A DNA stretch of 64,000 bases from Anaerotignum propionicum (GCF_024461735.1 NZ_JANGAD010000002.1:248001-312000), one strand, 5' to 3'. Counted from the first letter of the stretch, positions 43,790-53,080 are shown. The notes: generated by a model from the letters alone, not told the origin. Numbers and translations are program-made.

Positions 43790-44623
43790 ATGAGTGCATA
43801 TGTAGAACACAAATTTAAAAGGGGATTTATTCTTAATGAGGAAAATCTCCGTAAGATACATGAGATAATAATAAAAAGATTTAATGAAATAGATGATTCA
43901 TTAAAACCTCAATATGAAATTCTGAGAAGTGATTCTTATGCCTATATAACAAATGATTTTAAAGATATAATTAATGAAGATAACAGTGCTTATAATAGAA
44001 TACTTAAAATTACTATATTTGAAAAAATAGATGAGGTTTTTTATTTTGAACTAAGTTTTAGTCAAGATGATGGTACTTACATATTTATAAAAGGTGAAGA
44101 TAGAGATTTAGTTTATTTATTATTATCAGATTTACGTACATATTTGAACAACGATGTTAATAAGAGGATTATTGTTGATAATAGAAGTGTTAAAAATATA
44201 ATTTATTATACTCAAATGCTTATGTCGGCTGTTGCTTTTTTATTATTGTTTTTTAACATTAGCTCCAAAGCGTCTTGTGCTATTAGTTTTGAATCAGCCA
44301 TAAAAACGCAGAACCTGCAAGAGAAATTGAATTATTTAGTGTATCAGTCTTATGCTAAGGATTATTCTAACGTAAATACATATTTAACAACATTCGTAAT
44401 GATATTTTTAATTTTTATATTTGCATCTCTATTTTTAAATAAATTAATTCAAAGAGTAGTTATATATTTTTATCCATTTAATGTATTTTTATTTGGGAAA
44501 AAAAATATTGAGTATGAAAAAACAACAGAAATCAAAAGCAAGATTTTATGGACAATAATAGTCGGCTTAATAATTAGTCTAGTTGCTGGCTTTATTGTGT
44601 TTTTTTTAACTAATAAGCAATAA
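43790..44623 (+). CDS. Hypothetical membrane protein
   Basis: 277 residues. A soluble N-terminal part of ~140 residues precedes three membrane helices (about 143-162, 203-222 and 253-272). RBS aaaggagaat. It follows the SEC-C gene on the same strand after 178 bases, with no clear terminator between, so they might be co-transcribed. No family recognised; such a layout is seen in effectors of defence systems and in sensors. Confidence 0.55.
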   Translation: MSAYVEHKFKRGFILNEENLRKIHEIIIKRFNEIDDSLKPQYEILRSDSYAYITNDFKDIINEDNSAYNRILKITIFEKIDEVFYFELSFSQDDGTYIFIKGEDRDLVYLLLSDLRTYLNNDVNKRIIVDNRSVKNIIYYTQMLMSAVAFLLLFFNISSKASCAISFESAIKTQNLQEKLNYLVYQSYAKDYSNVNTYLTTFVMIFLIFIFASLFLNKLIQRVVIYFYPFNVFLFGKKNIEYEKTTEIKSKILWTIIVGLIISLVAGFIVFFLTNKQ

Positions 44624-44834
44624 TTAATGAAGGTACTTTTTTAATAGGAAACTGTAAAGAGTAACTATTTAGTTACTAAAATTACCGCAAGCTATTACAA
44701 ACCACAAAAAGATACGCAACACCCACCCCAAAAAAAGCAATAAAATCAGCACTTTCGAGCATTTACGCAAGTTAGAAAAGGCAACAAATATAATTGATAA
44801 TTATTATCTTGTTGGTTAGAAAAGTTTATAAAAT

Positions 44835-44907
44835 GCTGATATGGCTCAGTAGGTAGAGCGTCGCCTTGGTAAGGCGGAGGTCACGGGTTGGACCTGTAAC
44901 TGGTTTG
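44835..44907 (+). pseudogene. Degenerate tRNA-Thr (anticodon GGT)
   Basis: The first ~54 bases are a good tRNA-Thr: acceptor gctgata, D-arm gctc-agtaggta-gagc, anticodon arm tcgcc-ttGGTaa-ggcgg. The T-arm is damaged: acggg-ttgga-cctgt has a 5-base loop in place of TTCGANT, and the 3' acceptor strand (aactggt) no longer pairs well with the 5' one. It is probably not functional. It may be cargo or the relic of an attachment site. Confidence 0.75.
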
Positions 44908-45035
44908 GTTCTATTAACTACTATGAAAGTTAGAGTTTATGATCTGCAAGATGGCATTTATGCTGTGTTTTTTGCTATTGTTTGAACTAGATTAAGGGAA
45001 GGGTTTTATGACGTTTTTATGGTCTCCATTTAGGG

Positions 45036-45088
45036 GCAAAAATTACCCCCAAGTTCTTGAATTTATCGGACTTGGAGGTAATTTTTTA
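45036..45088. terminator. Long terminator-like hairpin
   Basis: aaaaattaccccc-aagt and actt-ggaggtaatttttt pair around a 15-base loop. The remaining bases of the 44624-45132 gap hold the tRNA relic and no other gene. Confidence 0.65.
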
Positions 45089-45132
45089 CATTTATTTAAA
45101 ATAACTAAAGCCAGGACTTAAAGACCCTAATC

Positions 45133-46921
45133 CTAAAGAAAAAGATATGTAGGTTTAAATATTTCTTCAGTGGGCTTACTGTGATCCTTATTTTCTTTAT
45201 AATCTTTACAATCTTTTATATAGCAATCATAAGTTTCAGGTATGGAATATAAGATTTCTGAAATTGAGTGGTTGCTATTTTTCATTTTATAGTGAAGAAT
45301 CACCCCCATTAGATTGCTGATATATTGCATGAGCCGTGCATTCTTCAACAGAATATGTGTTTTCGTTGTACTGCCTGAGTGAACTAAAACATTTCTTGTC
45401 CTATAGATGCGCACAATATCATATTCAATTTTTTTATGGAGTTCTTCAATTTCTTGTTGCAAAGAAGTTTTATTTTCAATAATCATTCCAATTTCTTGAT
45501 ATTTTCTGCTTAGAATATACTTATTTGTTCCAAAATGTTCACATAATTTTTCTCCGGAAGTTTTGATATTGTTCAGTAATTTTGTAATATCATATTTATC
45601 TGGATAGTTTTCATCCTTGCTATTTTTTATAAATTCTTCTACCGGCTTCCCGTAGAATCTACTCATACTTAGTGTATTCCAAAATACATTTAGTTTATCT
45701 TTTAGGTAATAAAGGCACATTAATTTTGGTACAATATACCTTGCTTTAGAGATAATAGAGTCTCCACTGTAATAACTCAATATGTATTCCAGAGCATTCC
45801 AAAGGTTAATGAGGGTATTGGCATCATTTTCGTAATTTCCATTTTTGAGTATATTTAGGCTTCGCTCGATGGAAAAATCTCTCCAGTTTCTAATTTGTTT
45901 TGATAAACTTCATTTCGGTATTTTAGGAAATCATCTAAATCATTTTTTTCTCTGGTATCAATATTGGGCAGTATTATTTTTAAGTCGTTTGATTCAATGT
46001 TGTATTTATTTAACGTACCATTGCAAACGGATGCAATCTTTTGGTTTAACTTGAAATCTTTTTCTTCCATCAAATTTACGATTAAACAATAAGATTCAAA
46101 AGCTTTTACTATCAGGTTTGTTGCGCTATATTCATCCATGGCTTTTAATTTGGCATGAAAAGCCCTACCTAAATCATTAAAAAGAAGGTGTGAGGACACC
46201 TCTGGATCTAAGTCATCTTTTTTGATGTGCTGTAAATCTATTTTATAGCTTATATGTTTTAAATCCAGGGTTTCATAATCATTTTTAACCGTAAAAAAAA
46301 TATCATATTCTTTTTCAGGTTTTTTAAGGTTTTGAATTCCCCAATCAGATTGCTAGTATTGTCACCATGTATACTCTTTACATCTCTAAACCAATCCTGA
46401 AGATAGCGAATAGAATACCCATCATACAGTAACTCATTTATGAGACATTCTGTGCACCTATCTATTTCTTTATAATTTGTAGTTGTGCTAACAATTGAAA
46501 TAATAATCTCATAGATATTAAGCTTGTCTAAGGATTTTAACAAAGACGAGCATATTTTGAGAATAGCAAAATATTCAGAAGACATATGTTTGTCGTTATC
46601 TTCACACTTATTTTTTTCCTTTGTATGTGAATTCATAGTTTGAATTTTTTTAATGAGCATATCAAAGTTAGTTTTGAGTACTGATTTGTATAGGACTGTG
46701 TCCTTAAGAAAGAAGCCCATGACATCCAATTGAGCTTTAAGAGAATTCTTTAACTTTTGATTTTCAGGAGAAGTTGCAATATCATTATATAATTCAATAT
46801 AGTCATTTAAAAGTTCACGAATACTGGGGGAATATTTTTTGCTGAAAATTTTATTGTAATTCCGGATATAACCTTTAAAGAAGTCTATAAAATACTCATG
46901 TGCGCTTAGTTGTTTATCCAT
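45133..46921 (-). pseudogene. HEPN-like gene of ~595 codons with two -1 frameshifts
   Basis: Three frames on the minus strand follow each other: 46921-46259, then one open across 46199-45855, then one open to 45133. They join if the frame slips back one base at 46319-46325 (A AAA AAC, in the correct phase) and again near 45888-45903 (CAAAAC). The last part has a HEPN-type RNase motif, IYRTRNVLVHSG. The N-terminal 400 residues are helical and unassigned. HEPN proteins are often toxins or phage-defence RNases. It is most simply a decayed gene; programmed slippage at the first site is conceivable. Confidence 0.65.
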
Positions 46922-47131
46922 GTGCGTTTATCCCTTCGGTTTTTAGTTGACAATTTTACATAATTGGGTTATTATATTCATACAATAAATATTGAAATCA
47001 AGAGTGCTATTCCTTGGAATGGGTTATCTAAGATAATTCCACCAGAGATGATGCACTCTTTTATTATTTAATAAATATTGTAATGACTTCATTATAATAA
47101 ATTGGCTGAGCGGATAATAGTAATGCTACAC
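46922..47131. other. Gap between the HEPN-like gene and the antitoxin-like gene
   Basis: No gene is seen. agagtgc at ~47000 and gcactct at ~47050 form a loose inverted repeat that could serve the antitoxin-like gene as a weak terminator. Confidence 0.3.
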
Positions 47132-47302
47132 TTATTGAGGTTCACTGCGAGCAGAGTACTCGTCTCTAATTATTTTAACTGCTTCATGAACGGTCATTTG
47201 ATTGCTTAGCATAAGGTTTAGGCAGTTTTCTGCTTTTTCACTTATTTTCAAGTTCTCTATTTCTAGAGATCCTTTGACGCTTTCTAAAATGCTGTTTGAC
47301 AT
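47132..47302 (-). CDS. Orphan Fic-antitoxin-like protein (VbhA type)
   Basis: 56 residues from the ATG at 47302 with ataggagtgattat upstream. SVKGSLEIENLKISEKAE contains the inhibitory helix motif (S/T)xxxE(G/N) of Fic antitoxins as SLEIEN, and the C-terminus MTVHEAVKIIRDEY matches the closing helix of the VbhA-like family. Such proteins block AMP-transfer by a Fic toxin by placing the Glu against its ATP site. No Fic toxin (HxFx(D/E)GNGR) is seen in the window, so it would be an orphan or act in trans. Confidence 0.6.
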   Translation of the reverse strand: MSNSILESVKGSLEIENLKISEKAENCLNLMLSNQMTVHEAVKIIRDEYSARSEPQ

Positions 47303-47614
47303 ATAATCACTCCTATGACTATATTATACACAATTTTTACATATATGTAAGTTTATAATAAGCTGTTGTCTCAGAAAATACGCAGGCTAGAAATCCAATA
47401 TTCTTCAATAAGTGGCGAACTTGACATAACAATTCATCAAGTTTAATAGATATATATAACATTTTGTTTCCAAAGTTTAACAAATATGGTATAATAAAAC
47501 TTAGGTTAGATTAAATATTAGTAAGATCTATATTCTAAGACGTCGAAACTCTAAGATAATAATAGTTTTTTGGTTTTAAATAATTGTTAATAATTAGAAA
47601 GCGAGTTGTTGAAG

Positions 47615-48028
47615 ATGAGAAAAAAATTAATTATTAGTATTTTAATACTGCTTATGATTATTCTCGTAGCTTTTATATTTCTAAGGTTTAATAAAGGCGA
47701 AAAGTTAGATGAGTCGGAATATATGATAGAAATACTTTTAAGAAACAAAACAAATCAAGCAATAGAAAGCGTGGATTTTGGTATTACTCTTGATGGAAAA
47801 GATGATATATTAGAATCAGTTAAATATCAGAAAGACACAGATTTTCGATTTTTAGTTGGTTATAATAAAAATACAACTTTTTTCTTTAATATTTATTCTG
47901 ATGAGTATGCAGATGTTGAGACATACTATTTTAACTTATTAGATAAAACAAATACCCAAAAACCTCAACAAGTATTATTTTATATAGAAGAGATTGATAA
48001 TAAACTTGAAATAAAAGAGGCTCCATAA
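47615..48028 (+). CDS. Small membrane-anchored protein
   Basis: 137 residues from the ATG at 47615 (gaaagcgag upstream; a TTG three codons earlier is possible). One N-terminal helix (LIISILILLMIILVAFIFLR) anchors a ~110-residue extracytoplasmic domain of mostly beta character with IEILLRNKTNQAIESVDFGI. No family recognised. A terminator follows. Confidence 0.6.
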   Translation: MRKKLIISILILLMIILVAFIFLRFNKGEKLDESEYMIEILLRNKTNQAIESVDFGITLDGKDDILESVKYQKDTDFRFLVGYNKNTTFFFNIYSDEYADVETYYFNLLDKTNTQKPQQVLFYIEEIDNKLEIKEAP

Positions 48029-48030
48029 TT

Positions 48031-48081
48031 TAAATACACCTCAAATGTTAAAACTAATATTTAGGAGGTGTATTTTTTTGG
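48031..48081 (+). terminator. Terminator after the membrane-anchored protein
   Basis: aaatacacctc and gaggtgtattt pair around a 20-base loop, followed by TTTTTTT. Confidence 0.75.
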
Positions 48082-48121
48082 AGAGCTTTATAATAAAGAC
48101 AGATTATAAGTTCAAACTAAA

Positions 48122-48157
48122 AGAACTGAATTCGGTACAATACCGGATTCAGTTCCA
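48122..48157 (-). terminator. Hairpin downstream of the secreted-protein gene
   Basis: gaactgaatccgg and ccgaattcagttc pair almost perfectly and are followed on the minus strand by tttagtttg. It lies 60 bases past the stop of the gene ending at 48218. Confidence 0.65.
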
Positions 48158-48217
48158 ATGAGTTGCTTAATTAAACTGCCCAACATTTGGAGTTCAGTTA
48201 TAATTGGTTTTTTTATT

Positions 48218-48949
48218 TCAAGTTTCTATGAACTTATATAATCCGTCTGCTTCCCCGTCATCGGTTAATTTAACAGAGTATCCAGAAACACCAGTTTTAG
48301 TAGAAATTATGCCGTCCCAATTTGAGTGTAACTCTAAATCTCCTACTACTCGGTTATAGTAAGGATAAAAACCAATATATCCTGTTTGTCCTGGAAGTAG
48401 ATTAACTCTATAAGTTGTGCTACTGGTAGCAGAGGACTCCCAGCCGATAGAAGCACCTGCTTGAATAGCAGACTTTTCAGCATTGGTAGTTACACTAGCG
48501 GAGAAAAAATGACTAGATGTATAACTTACTTCTTCATCAATTCCGCCACCACCTGCTGGTGCTTCTAAATCAGCAGAAACCTTTTTGAGTGAACCCTTAT
48601 AATGATAGGGTCCGCCTGTCTGATCAAATTCATACCACTCTCTATAACCACGAGTAACAATTTTGGAATCGTTTTGTACAATATCAGAGGGTGTAGATTC
48701 TGTTAATTCTTCTGCTTCATTAATACTTGGGATAGAATTTACCTCTTCTTCAGTAAGATAATTTACTGAACCGTCACTATTAATAGTAAATGCTATTACG
48801 TTAGTATTAAGTTTGTCATCATAATAAGAGTGACCGTCTTCAAGATTAACAGTTATGTCTTTTTCATTAGTGACTTCACTTGCAAAAACTGTAGCCGATG
48901 CAGAAAATATCATTGCGCAGCTTAGAATTAAAGATAAAAATTTTTTCAT
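48218..48949 (-). CDS. Secreted protein of unknown function
   Basis: 243 residues from the ATG at 48949 (ctgaaaggagcacaaatt upstream). The signal peptide is clear (FLSLILSCAMIFSASATVFA). The mature part has a Gly patch (EAPAGGGGIDEEVSY), a Ser/Thr-rich segment (GASIGWESSATSSTTYRVNL) and an aromatic segment (QTGYIGFYPYYNRVVGD), suggestive of a beta-rich extracellular protein. No cysteines. No family recognised. Confidence 0.65.
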   Translation of the reverse strand: MKKFLSLILSCAMIFSASATVFASEVTNEKDITVNLEDGHSYYDDKLNTNVIAFTINSDGSVNYLTEEEVNSIPSINEAEELTESTPSDIVQNDSKIVTRGYREWYEFDQTGGPYHYKGSLKKVSADLEAPAGGGGIDEEVSYTSSHFFSASVTTNAEKSAIQAGASIGWESSATSSTTYRVNLLPGQTGYIGFYPYYNRVVGDLELHSNWDGIISTKTGVSGYSVKLTDDGEADGLYKFIET

Positions 48950-49377
48950 AATTTGTGCTCCTTTCAGTTTCAATTGTTTTTCCTGCAAAAAAACCGAATA
49001 TACTGATACCATATATCCTGTCAAATTACAAATGCAATATTATTTAAACACATCAAAAAAAGGATTAAATGTAATTTAGTGCCTAAATGTACAATGGTCT
49101 TTTGCGGTAGTGTCTCAAATTATCTTTGCTAATGGGCTTACTTTCTGTTTCAGCTGACTCAAGCTTTGGAAGAACTTGGTGCTGTCGTTAGCAAATCAAT
49201 AATACTTAATACTTTTTAGATTAATTTATACTATACTTGCTCTGGCCATCAACAAGTTTAATATCGTCTAATAAAATTACAATTGATACAAAATATATTT
49301 TCAATTTACTTTTATTAGTGCATTAGTGTACGATGCAACTTATCACTCCACTGGAATTAATTTACCAGACGTTACAA
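48950..49377. other. Gap with no supportable gene
   Basis: About 430 A/T-rich bases. A 22-codon fragment near 49156 (QLTQALEELGAVVSKS) may be the tail of a lost gene, but nothing around it supports this. Confidence 0.35.
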
Positions 49378-49521
49378 CTAAATATAATAGGGCATCCCTC
49401 CAAACATAGTAATATCAGAATTTTTTTTTGTGACTTGTTTATTGTTGTTGTGATTACCAACAATCACCCCAATTCCTATCAATAACAATCCAAAGCTTAT
49501 TATGAAGGCTTGTCGATTCAT
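49378..49521 (-). CDS. 47-residue membrane peptide downstream of the kinase
   Basis: ATG at 49521, one base after the stop of the previous small frame, which suggests coupled translation; no ribosome binding site of its own. One helix (AFIISFGLLLIGIGVIVG) is followed by an external-looking tail NHNNNKQVTKKNSDITMFGG and a final MPYYI. A small peptide with a secreted C-terminus next to an AgrC-type kinase could be a signal precursor. Unproven. Confidence 0.4.
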   Translation of the reverse strand: MNRQAFIISFGLLLIGIGVIVGNHNNNKQVTKKNSDITMFGGMPYYI

Positions 49522-49522
49522 T

Positions 49523-49693
49523 TTAAATGTCCATAAAATAGTAATAGTAATACATCTGTAAAATGTATTGGCTAGCAGAGTTTGCGCTATATGTAGTAAC
49601 CAATAATGCGAGTGCTGTTAGCGTTGCACTGTGCCTTTTATGAATTGCTTTAACAGCCGTACTCCCCCTTTCACTTATGGACAAACTAAGCAT
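49523..49693 (-). CDS. AgrD-like 56-residue peptide frame
   Basis: The frame from an ATG at 49693 lies 66 bases downstream of the AgrC-type kinase. After an amphipathic start it has SATLTALALLVTTYSANSAS and QYILQMYYYYY, which resembles clostridial AgrD precursors (hydrophobic helix then a SANSxC-type core), with Ser where Cys is usual. A good aaagggggag signal lies inside the frame rather than before the ATG, so the real start, or a frameshift, is uncertain. Confidence 0.4.
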   Translation of the reverse strand: MLSLSISERGSTAVKAIHKRHSATLTALALLVTTYSANSASQYILQMYYYYYFMDI

Positions 49694-49759
49694 ATCACAA
49701 TTAGTCGAAATTAACCAAAGAAAGGACAGAAAACATTAAACTCGGGACAAAATTAGTTA

Positions 49760-51085
49760 CTAGGCTGTTTTCGTGAGAAAAGAAAATAAAATGATGGTTA
49801 CAACAAAAGTATGATTATCAGTAGTTAGTTTTAAATAGCCATTATGTTGCGCTACTAAGCTACTTACACTTTGTAGCCCAAATCCGTGTAAATTCTTATT
49901 TTTTTTTGAAGTTAAAGGATGTTTATGGTCTATATGCAAATCTTTTGAAAAGGGGTTGACGACACTAATATATAAATTATTTTTTTCTTCATAAATGGAT
50001 ATAGTGATACATTTTAAGTTGGAATTTTTCGAATCAAAAGATTCTATCGCATTATCTAACAAATTTCCAATAATCACATATAAATTATTTTCATCTGGTA
50101 AATATTCAGAGGACAAGTTAACCCTTACTTCTAAGGGGATATTTAGGGTTTCTGCTTTGGAAATTTTATAATTTAAAATTGCATTTATAGCATGATTCTT
50201 TGTATAAAAAATTGTTTCAGATTGGCTTGTGATTTTTAACATATTTGTAAATACTTCATTTAACTCAGCTAGGCTTTTTGGCGTGCAGGTCCGTAATTGT
50301 TCTTGAATAAAAAGTAAATGATGATTTAAGTCATGCTTGATTTTTCGGACTTCATCTAAATTTTCCTTTTCTTTTTCATACTGTAAAATGTAGTACTTTA
50401 TTTGTTGCGATAAAAGTTCGTTTTTTAGCTCTACTTTATTCAATATTAAAGTTTTTTCGTATAAATGATAAAATATGATATTCATTATAAATAGTAGCAA
50501 GGCGATTAAAACATGGCTGTTTGAATAATTTTGGTAAAATACTGCATGTCTATAAAAGATATGGAGAGTTATAATGCTGAGAAAAGGCATAGAAAACAAT
50601 TCAATTAAGGTAAGGGGCTTGAGTATTCCGTCATTTACATCTTTTGATTTTATATGCTGGTATAGTTTAACTAAAATGAGTAAAGCAAAAAGTGTTATTG
50701 CATGCAAAAATATAAAGGAACCTTGATTAACTGCAAGTTGTTTCTCTTTATACTGATATAAAAAGCGATATCCAAATTCTACAACGACTTCTACTATCAT
50801 GACAATGGAAAATTCATATAGTATGGCTATTATTTTTTTAGTAATTGAACTTTGATATAAGGTTGCTAATAAAAGTAAAGAAGAAATTGTAACGAATATA
50901 TTTGTAAAAATATCTCTAGGAAAAACAAAGAGAATGGTCTTTAAAAACAGATAAAGTATATAAGCATAAAATCTTTTGTTAGACAATGTTTTGTTCCCTA
51001 AAAAAGAATCGAAAAAGCTTAATATTATATAGAGCATAATAAAAGAAAAGCATAAATTTATAAAAAAATATAAAGTAAAAGTCAT
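49760..51085 (-). CDS. AgrC-type sensor histidine kinase
   Basis: 441 residues: six or seven membrane helices (1-215), then a linker and GHKL core with the phospho-His box VRKIKHDLNHHLLFIQEQL, the N box NNLYVIIGNLLDNAIESF and the G box NLHGFGLQSVSSLVAQHNG. Such kinases sense cyclic or linear peptides. Its start overlaps the response-regulator stop by four bases. Two small peptide frames follow it. It is clearly different from the kinase pair at 30.7-33.4 kb. Confidence 0.9.
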   Translation of the reverse strand: MTFTLYFFINLCFSFIMLYIILSFFDSFLGNKTLSNKRFYAYILYLFLKTILFVFPRDIFTNIFVTISSLLLLATLYQSSITKKIIAILYEFSIVMIVEVVVEFGYRFLYQYKEKQLAVNQGSFIFLHAITLFALLILVKLYQHIKSKDVNDGILKPLTLIELFSMPFLSIITLHIFYRHAVFYQNYSNSHVLIALLLFIMNIIFYHLYEKTLILNKVELKNELLSQQIKYYILQYEKEKENLDEVRKIKHDLNHHLLFIQEQLRTCTPKSLAELNEVFTNMLKITSQSETIFYTKNHAINAILNYKISKAETLNIPLEVRVNLSSEYLPDENNLYVIIGNLLDNAIESFDSKNSNLKCITISIYEEKNNLYISVVNPFSKDLHIDHKHPLTSKKNKNLHGFGLQSVSSLVAQHNGYLKLTTDNHTFVVTIILFSFLTKTA

Positions 51086-51801
51086 ATTTTACTCCTCCTT
51101 TCTAAAAAAATAGCGTATCTATCCATAGTATCTTCGTAATACTTTCTTCCAATATTACAGAGCTCTTTTTGCGTTATAATGATTTTATGAGATTTTAATG
51201 TAGCGTAATTTAAATTTACAATAAAAGAACGACTAGGCATAATAAAATAATCAAGGCACAAAAGTTTTGACCACTCCTCTTTTATAGTTCCTATATATTG
51301 AAGGTCATCTTTTGCTGTTTTTAATAGGATATTATTTCGTTTCGCTTCGAGAAAGATAATATCTTTCATTGGAATAAAAAATTTATTTTTATTTTGATAG
51401 TAAATAAAAATTAACTCATGTGTTTGTTTTATTCGCTGGATAATTGGCCATAGTACTTCTTCTAGTTCTTCAACTTTTATTGGTTTATCTATAAAAGCGG
51501 AGGTTCCAACACGGATTAGCTCTCGCCATCTTTTATCAAAATTTGAAATAAAAATAATTTTGCTATCTTCACCTAAGGACCGAATTTTATTTGCAGTTTC
51601 AATTCCATCTAGATTATCCATTAAAATATCCAGTAGGATAATATCATAATGATGGTCTATAAGGCTCTCGATTAAAGCACTTCCGGTTTCAAAAAGAAAT
51701 ATATCAAAGCTTTCCTTCCACTTCTCTTCGATGCGAGTTAAATAAATCAAAAGAGTTTCTCTAACACTTTCTTGATCATCACAGCAAGCAATTTTATACA
51801 T
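51082..51801 (-). CDS. LytTR-family response regulator
   Basis: 239 residues. The receiver has ACCDDQESVRE, the phospho-Asp in DIILLDILMDNLDGIE and the Lys in AFIDKPIKVEEL. The LytTR domain (~140-235) has IIFLEAKRNNILLKTAKDDL and FIMPSRSFIVNLNYA. RBS aaaggagggaag. It is the first gene of a regulator-kinase pair and presumably of the small peptide frames downstream. Targets are unknown; the direct-repeat LytTR site was not identified by eye. Confidence 0.92.
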   Translation of the reverse strand: MYKIACCDDQESVRETLLIYLTRIEEKWKESFDIFLFETGSALIESLIDHHYDIILLDILMDNLDGIETANKIRSLGEDSKIIFISNFDKRWRELIRVGTSAFIDKPIKVEELEEVLWPIIQRIKQTHELIFIYYQNKNKFFIPMKDIIFLEAKRNNILLKTAKDDLQYIGTIKEEWSKLLCLDYFIMPSRSFIVNLNYATLKSHKIIITQKELCNIGRKYYEDTMDRYAIFLERRSKI

Positions 51802-51954
51802 AAAATAAACTTCCCTCCTTTTTTACATAAATTGTACCATAGATTATAATAATAAACCATAGTGCATCCGGGTTGATGATTAGTATATAAATATTTTTAC
51901 AATACTATTATTTTATATAAAAGTATTTATGTTTTTAATGTTTAATAATATAAA

Positions 51955-51994
51955 AAAATGCCTTTTATGAAATTTTTTTTCATAGAAGGCATTG
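51955..51994 (-). terminator. Terminator of the right integrase gene
   Basis: atgccttctatgaaa and tttcataaaaggcat pair, followed on the minus strand by TTTTTTT. Confidence 0.8.
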
Positions 51995-52018
51995 CTGATA
52001 AAGGGATAACTTTTTTAA

Positions 52019-52921
52019 TTACTTTAGTGCAGGGAATTTTTCTACATTTTCTTTTAATGTGCTTATTGATGTATGTGTGTAAATTTTGGTGGAATTTAAG
52101 TCGTTATGACCAAGCAAGGCTTGTATTGTCAGTACATCAACGCCTGACTGATGTAGATGAGTGGCGAAACTGTGCCTTAGTTTATGTAAGGTATATCCTT
52201 TATTCCCTAAACCCGATTTTTTAATATACCGTTGGAATAGCGTTTGCACGGCAGAGACAGACATCCTGCCTCCAGCATCGGATATTATAAGGGGTTGGTT
52301 TGGTAAAGGCTTAGTTTCTAGGTAATATGCAACCAGATCTGCGCCTAAATCGTTTATGATGGGCACTATTCTTTGTTTCTTTCCTTTTCCGTTTATCAAG
52401 ATGGTTTTTTCCTGAAAATTCACGTCACACCAATTAAGCTGAAGCACCTCTGACCTTCTCGCACCGGTATAGATAAATAACTCTAATAATAGTTTATCTC
52501 TCATTCTGTGTTCAGGAAAACGAGCGAATTTCCCAGGGGCTTTTAAAAGAATTTTCAGGTCGGCTTTGGAAAAATAAATCGGTAATTTTTCTACACGCTT
52601 AGGAGCGTGAATTGGGGCCATGGGGTTGGTTTGAATATACTCCATTTCATACAAATAATTATAAAATGAACTCAATGAATGAATTTTTCTTCTGACGGAG
52701 TTAGATTCATAACTTTTGGTGATTTTTAAATAGGTAATAAATAATCTAACATCCTTCGTTTGGCATTCTAAAATATTTTCACATCGTCCACTAATTTTTA
52801 AATACTCTGTGAAATGCTTAAAATCCGTTTGATAGCTTTGCAAAGTAAGTTTAGAGGCATTTTTTTCACTGAGCATATAGTTTAAAAACTCCTCATGCAA
52901 CTGATTAGCTTGTGTGTCCAT
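52019..52921 (-). CDS. Tyrosine recombinase, XerC/XerD-like (right end)
   Basis: 300 residues, the length of XerC/D and of many element integrases. The N-terminal SAM-like domain (KLTLQSYQTDFKHFTEYLK) precedes the catalytic part, with all active residues visible: YTGARRSEVLQLNW (Arg), NGKGKKQRIVP (Lys), LHKLRHSFATHLHQSG (His, Arg), LLGHNDLNSTKIYTHTS (His, Tyr). RBS ttaggagggctgtca. It begins 160 bases from the duplicated rnpB end. Either it or the left integrase moved the island. Confidence 0.9.
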   Translation of the reverse strand: MDTQANQLHEEFLNYMLSEKNASKLTLQSYQTDFKHFTEYLKISGRCENILECQTKDVRLFITYLKITKSYESNSVRRKIHSLSSFYNYLYEMEYIQTNPMAPIHAPKRVEKLPIYFSKADLKILLKAPGKFARFPEHRMRDKLLLELFIYTGARRSEVLQLNWCDVNFQEKTILINGKGKKQRIVPIINDLGADLVAYYLETKPLPNQPLIISDAGGRMSVSAVQTLFQRYIKKSGLGNKGYTLHKLRHSFATHLHQSGVDVLTIQALLGHNDLNSTKIYTHTSISTLKENVEKFPALK

Positions 52922-53080
52922 TGACAGCCCTCCTAAAAATGCGTATAATAGTTTCAGGGTTATGTACTGTTTTACTTATAGTGCTGTTTTTTGAAAATAA
53001 CAGTGTCTATAACCAGTAAAAAACCTCATAAAAACCCTGTAAATACAGCATTCTAAGAGCATTTCAATAAGGGTGGTCAT

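Noticed and set aside
52019..52921. Chromosomal XerC or XerD for dimer resolution
   Set aside because: The similarity is real, but the gene lies 160 bases from the duplicated rnpB end in an accessory region, so an element integrase is more likely.
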